From an uncultured Muribaculaceae bacterium (GTDB lineage: Bacteria > Bacteroidota > Bacteroidia > Bacteroidales > Muribaculaceae): 17,238 nt of DNA. The stretch is from the NCBI GenBank assembly GCA_904502025.1, contig CAJGDJ010000036.1:1-17238 (forward strand). Direction: 5' to 3'. Below the pieces are notes generated by a model. The model saw nothing but the letters and a program-made list of their open reading frames with translations, did not search any database and was not told where the DNA came from. A program made the translations under genes and the position numbers. Of the stretch, positions 15,696 to 17,238 are shown piece by piece. The first letter of the stretch is position 1; every line of letters begins with the position of its first letter.

Positions 15696-15731
15696 ACGGC
15701 TACCGATTACTTGGTAGCCGTCATTGTTTTT
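15696..15731. terminator. Bidirectional terminator between convergent genes
   Basis: ACGGCTACC (15696-15704) pairs perfectly with GGTAGCCGT (15713-15721) around an 8-base loop and is followed by CATTGTTTTTA. On the minus strand a weaker T-rich tract (TGTTATATAATT) follows, so it can serve the secreted-protein gene ending at 15765 as well. Confidence 0.85.
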
Positions 15732-15764
15732 AGTGGGGAAATAGGTTAACTACTTTCTCCTTTT

Positions 15765-17237
15765 TCATTTTTTTACGCATTCTTTGCGTGTTGTTCCGTC
15801 GCTGTATTTTACAATATTTACGCCGTTAGTTGCTTCATTCAATTTGCGTCCATAAATATCATAGCGAGCAACTTCTACGGCATTATTATTAATTGAAATA
15901 TTTTCAACTCCGGTATATTCAATTTCAAACGAACCGGTGTAGCTGTTTAATACATCTCCTGACTCAGATTTAGCAACTACATCATAGTAATAATTACCAT
16001 TTTCAAAGCCGTCGATGGTCAATTCGATATAATCCGACATTGGAATAATCTTTCCAGTTTCATCATAGTGAACAGTTTTTGCCAATTGAGTTTTTTCGGC
16101 ATCGTAATATACGTTCAAAGTATATTCAGTGGCATAATCTACACGAGGAATTGCAAATGTAGCCGATTGTTCTTTAGTCTCTACAGCCAGACTGCGTGAA
16201 CCGTCATATTCATAATAGCAAATACCATACGCTTCTACATCTTCTACCACATATTCCACAACTGGAGTGCCGGTGGCATTCACACGTTTGATACCCGATT
16301 TTTTACCCGAACCTGCATCGGCAATATAAGCCCAATAGATATATTCGCCATCGGTAGTGAATTGACGCACATAGATACCCTCTTCGGATGTCGTATTTTC
16401 GGGAGATGCAGGAGAATTATCAATTAGTTCCCATTTATTTATAGATGTAGAAAATAGTTCATATCCTCCGTTTTTGACCGCACTTATTGGTGCTCGATAT
16501 ACCCCATGATTTGTAGCATCGGTTGAGAAGATATAAATATAATCATTCTTTTCATCAAGGAACATTGCCGTTGGTTTAATGCCATATGCTACTACTGAGT
16601 ATGGCAGTTGGGCTTTAGATGCTTCAGATTGTGTTGGATATATATCTGATTCTTTGAAACGATAAATGCCATAGCCTGACCATTTTAATGCAATCCAATA
16701 AACGCCTTCCGAATCACGTTGTAAACCTGCAGGGTGTGCACCATAAGTAAATCCGTTGTTATAATAAGGCAATTGCTGAGCTGTTGCAAATGTTGGCACA
16801 TCGTCAGATGACATATAAGGAGTAGCATAAACTTCTTTTGCCGGCAAAACATTTATACCATGAACTTTTCCTGTCGTGCTTGAAGTTGCATTAAATGTTC
16901 TATTGGTATAATAGATTTTATCATTATCAATCATAATGTGATATGGGTCGAGGAATGCCTGATAAACGCCACCATCGCCACGGTTCTTGTTGTTTACTAC
17001 TGTTGATTTTGAGAACCCTGTTTCACGTTTATTTACCACATAAAGTTCGCCATCACCATATTCGTCATTTGCGTCCTCTATATAATAATATTGCTCACCG
17101 GCATTCACACCATAGATTGCTCCATGCCATGATGCCAATTGAAATGTGTGGGCACCGGCAGGGATATAAGTGTCAACGACCTCTTTTTTATCCATGTCAT
17201 AATAGCAGATGTTGCCATCTTTTTTTGCGAAATAAAG
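15765..17237 (-). CDS. Secreted beta-rich protein with Fn3-like domain and T9SS-like C-terminal tail, 5' partial (copy B)
   Basis: A paralogue of the gene at 2-1438, in opposite orientation and cut at its 5' end by the right edge of the window: the frame stays open for 14 codons upstream of the first ATG (complement of 17195). The domain order matches copy A: a beta-propeller-like region with repeated Tyr/Trp/Asp strands, an Fn3-like sandwich (about 340-425, ending YYYDVVAKSESG), and a C-terminal tail ARYDIYGRKL then GVNIVKYSDGT, ending in VKK. Relative to copy A it has a short insertion (about residues 103-110, Ser/Thr/Gly-rich, near KVHGINVL) and a three-residue insertion near ELFSTSINKW. 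Its first 141 bases in the window are identical to copy A, while the middle is clearly diverged. The function is unknown; secretion is inferred from the tail, since the signal peptide is outside the window. Confidence 0.85.
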   Translation of the reverse strand, partial: LYFAKKDGNICYYDMDKKEVVDTYIPAGAHTFQLASWHGAIYGVNAGEQYYYIEDANDEYGDGELYVVNKRETGFSKSTVVNNKNRGDGGVYQAFLDPYHIMIDNDKIYYTNRTFNATSSTTGKVHGINVLPAKEVYATPYMSSDDVPTFATAQQLPYYNNGFTYGAHPAGLQRDSEGVYWIALKWSGYGIYRFKESDIYPTQSEASKAQLPYSVVAYGIKPTAMFLDEKNDYIYIFSTDATNHGVYRAPISAVKNGGYELFSTSINKWELIDNSPASPENTTSEEGIYVRQFTTDGEYIYWAYIADAGSGKKSGIKRVNATGTPVVEYVVEDVEAYGICYYEYDGSRSLAVETKEQSATFAIPRVDYATEYTLNVYYDAEKTQLAKTVHYDETGKIIPMSDYIELTIDGFENGNYYYDVVAKSESGDVLNSYTGSFEIEYTGVENISINNNAVEVARYDIYGRKLNEATNGVNIVKYSDGTTRKECVKK

Positions 17238-17238
17238 T
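17098..17238. repeat. 141-base exact terminal inverted repeat, right copy
   Basis: This is the reverse complement of bases 1-141, with no mismatch. It forms the 5' end of the visible part of copy B. See the left copy for the assembly interpretation. Confidence 0.95.

Noticed and set aside
1..17238. Circular element or plasmid, because the two ends are identical
   Set aside because: The terminal identity is inverted, not direct, so the ends cannot be joined into a circle. The content is chromosomal housekeeping.

Overview
The window looks like a metagenome-assembled contig from a gut-type Bacteroidota (Bacteroidales). The family is probably Muribaculaceae or a close relative; this is inferred from protein style, not from a database match. 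The basis is AT-rich coding sequence, promoters of the Bacteroidota type (TTnG, about 20 bases, TAnnTTTG), no Shine-Dalgarno signals, a lipoprotein whose lipid-anchored Cys is followed by Ser-Glu-Glu-Asp, and C-terminal tails resembling the type IX secretion (T9SS) sorting domain.

Layout. Positions 1-1438 (+) and 15765-17238 (-) hold two paralogous secreted-protein genes facing outwards, both cut at their 5' ends by the window edges. The outermost 141 bases of the two ends are an exact inverted repeat. From 1627 to 4399 come a YugP-type membrane zinc peptidase, hisS and a small outer-membrane beta-barrel gene. From 4468 to 6875 a GntP-family permease and a glycerate kinase form a two-gene glycerate uptake operon. 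It converges on an OmpA-family gene (6971-8182, -) across a strong bidirectional terminator. A 300-base AT-rich spacer separates that gene from a small surface lipoprotein gene (8483-8878). From 9099 to 14906 a tight operon encodes Dxr (MEP isoprenoid pathway), the intramembrane protease RseP, an RlmI-type 23S rRNA methyltransferase and a lipoprotein form of dipeptidyl peptidase III.

The most unusual part is 14918-15674. A four-helix-bundle gene of the 23S rRNA intervening-sequence protein (IVP, S23) / Avd-like superfamily lies between two related hairpin repeats of 74 and 79 bases. Each hairpin is made of phased 9-base units: three ending in GTC, a short spacer, then four beginning with GAC. 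The layout resembles a 23S rRNA intervening sequence (ORF held within a stem), but it sits between protein genes with no rRNA, reverse transcriptase or transposase nearby. It is the best candidate here for an undescribed mobile or regulatory unit.

Most of the rest is ordinary chromosomal housekeeping and envelope content. No tRNA, rRNA, CRISPR array, insertion sequence or phage gene was seen.
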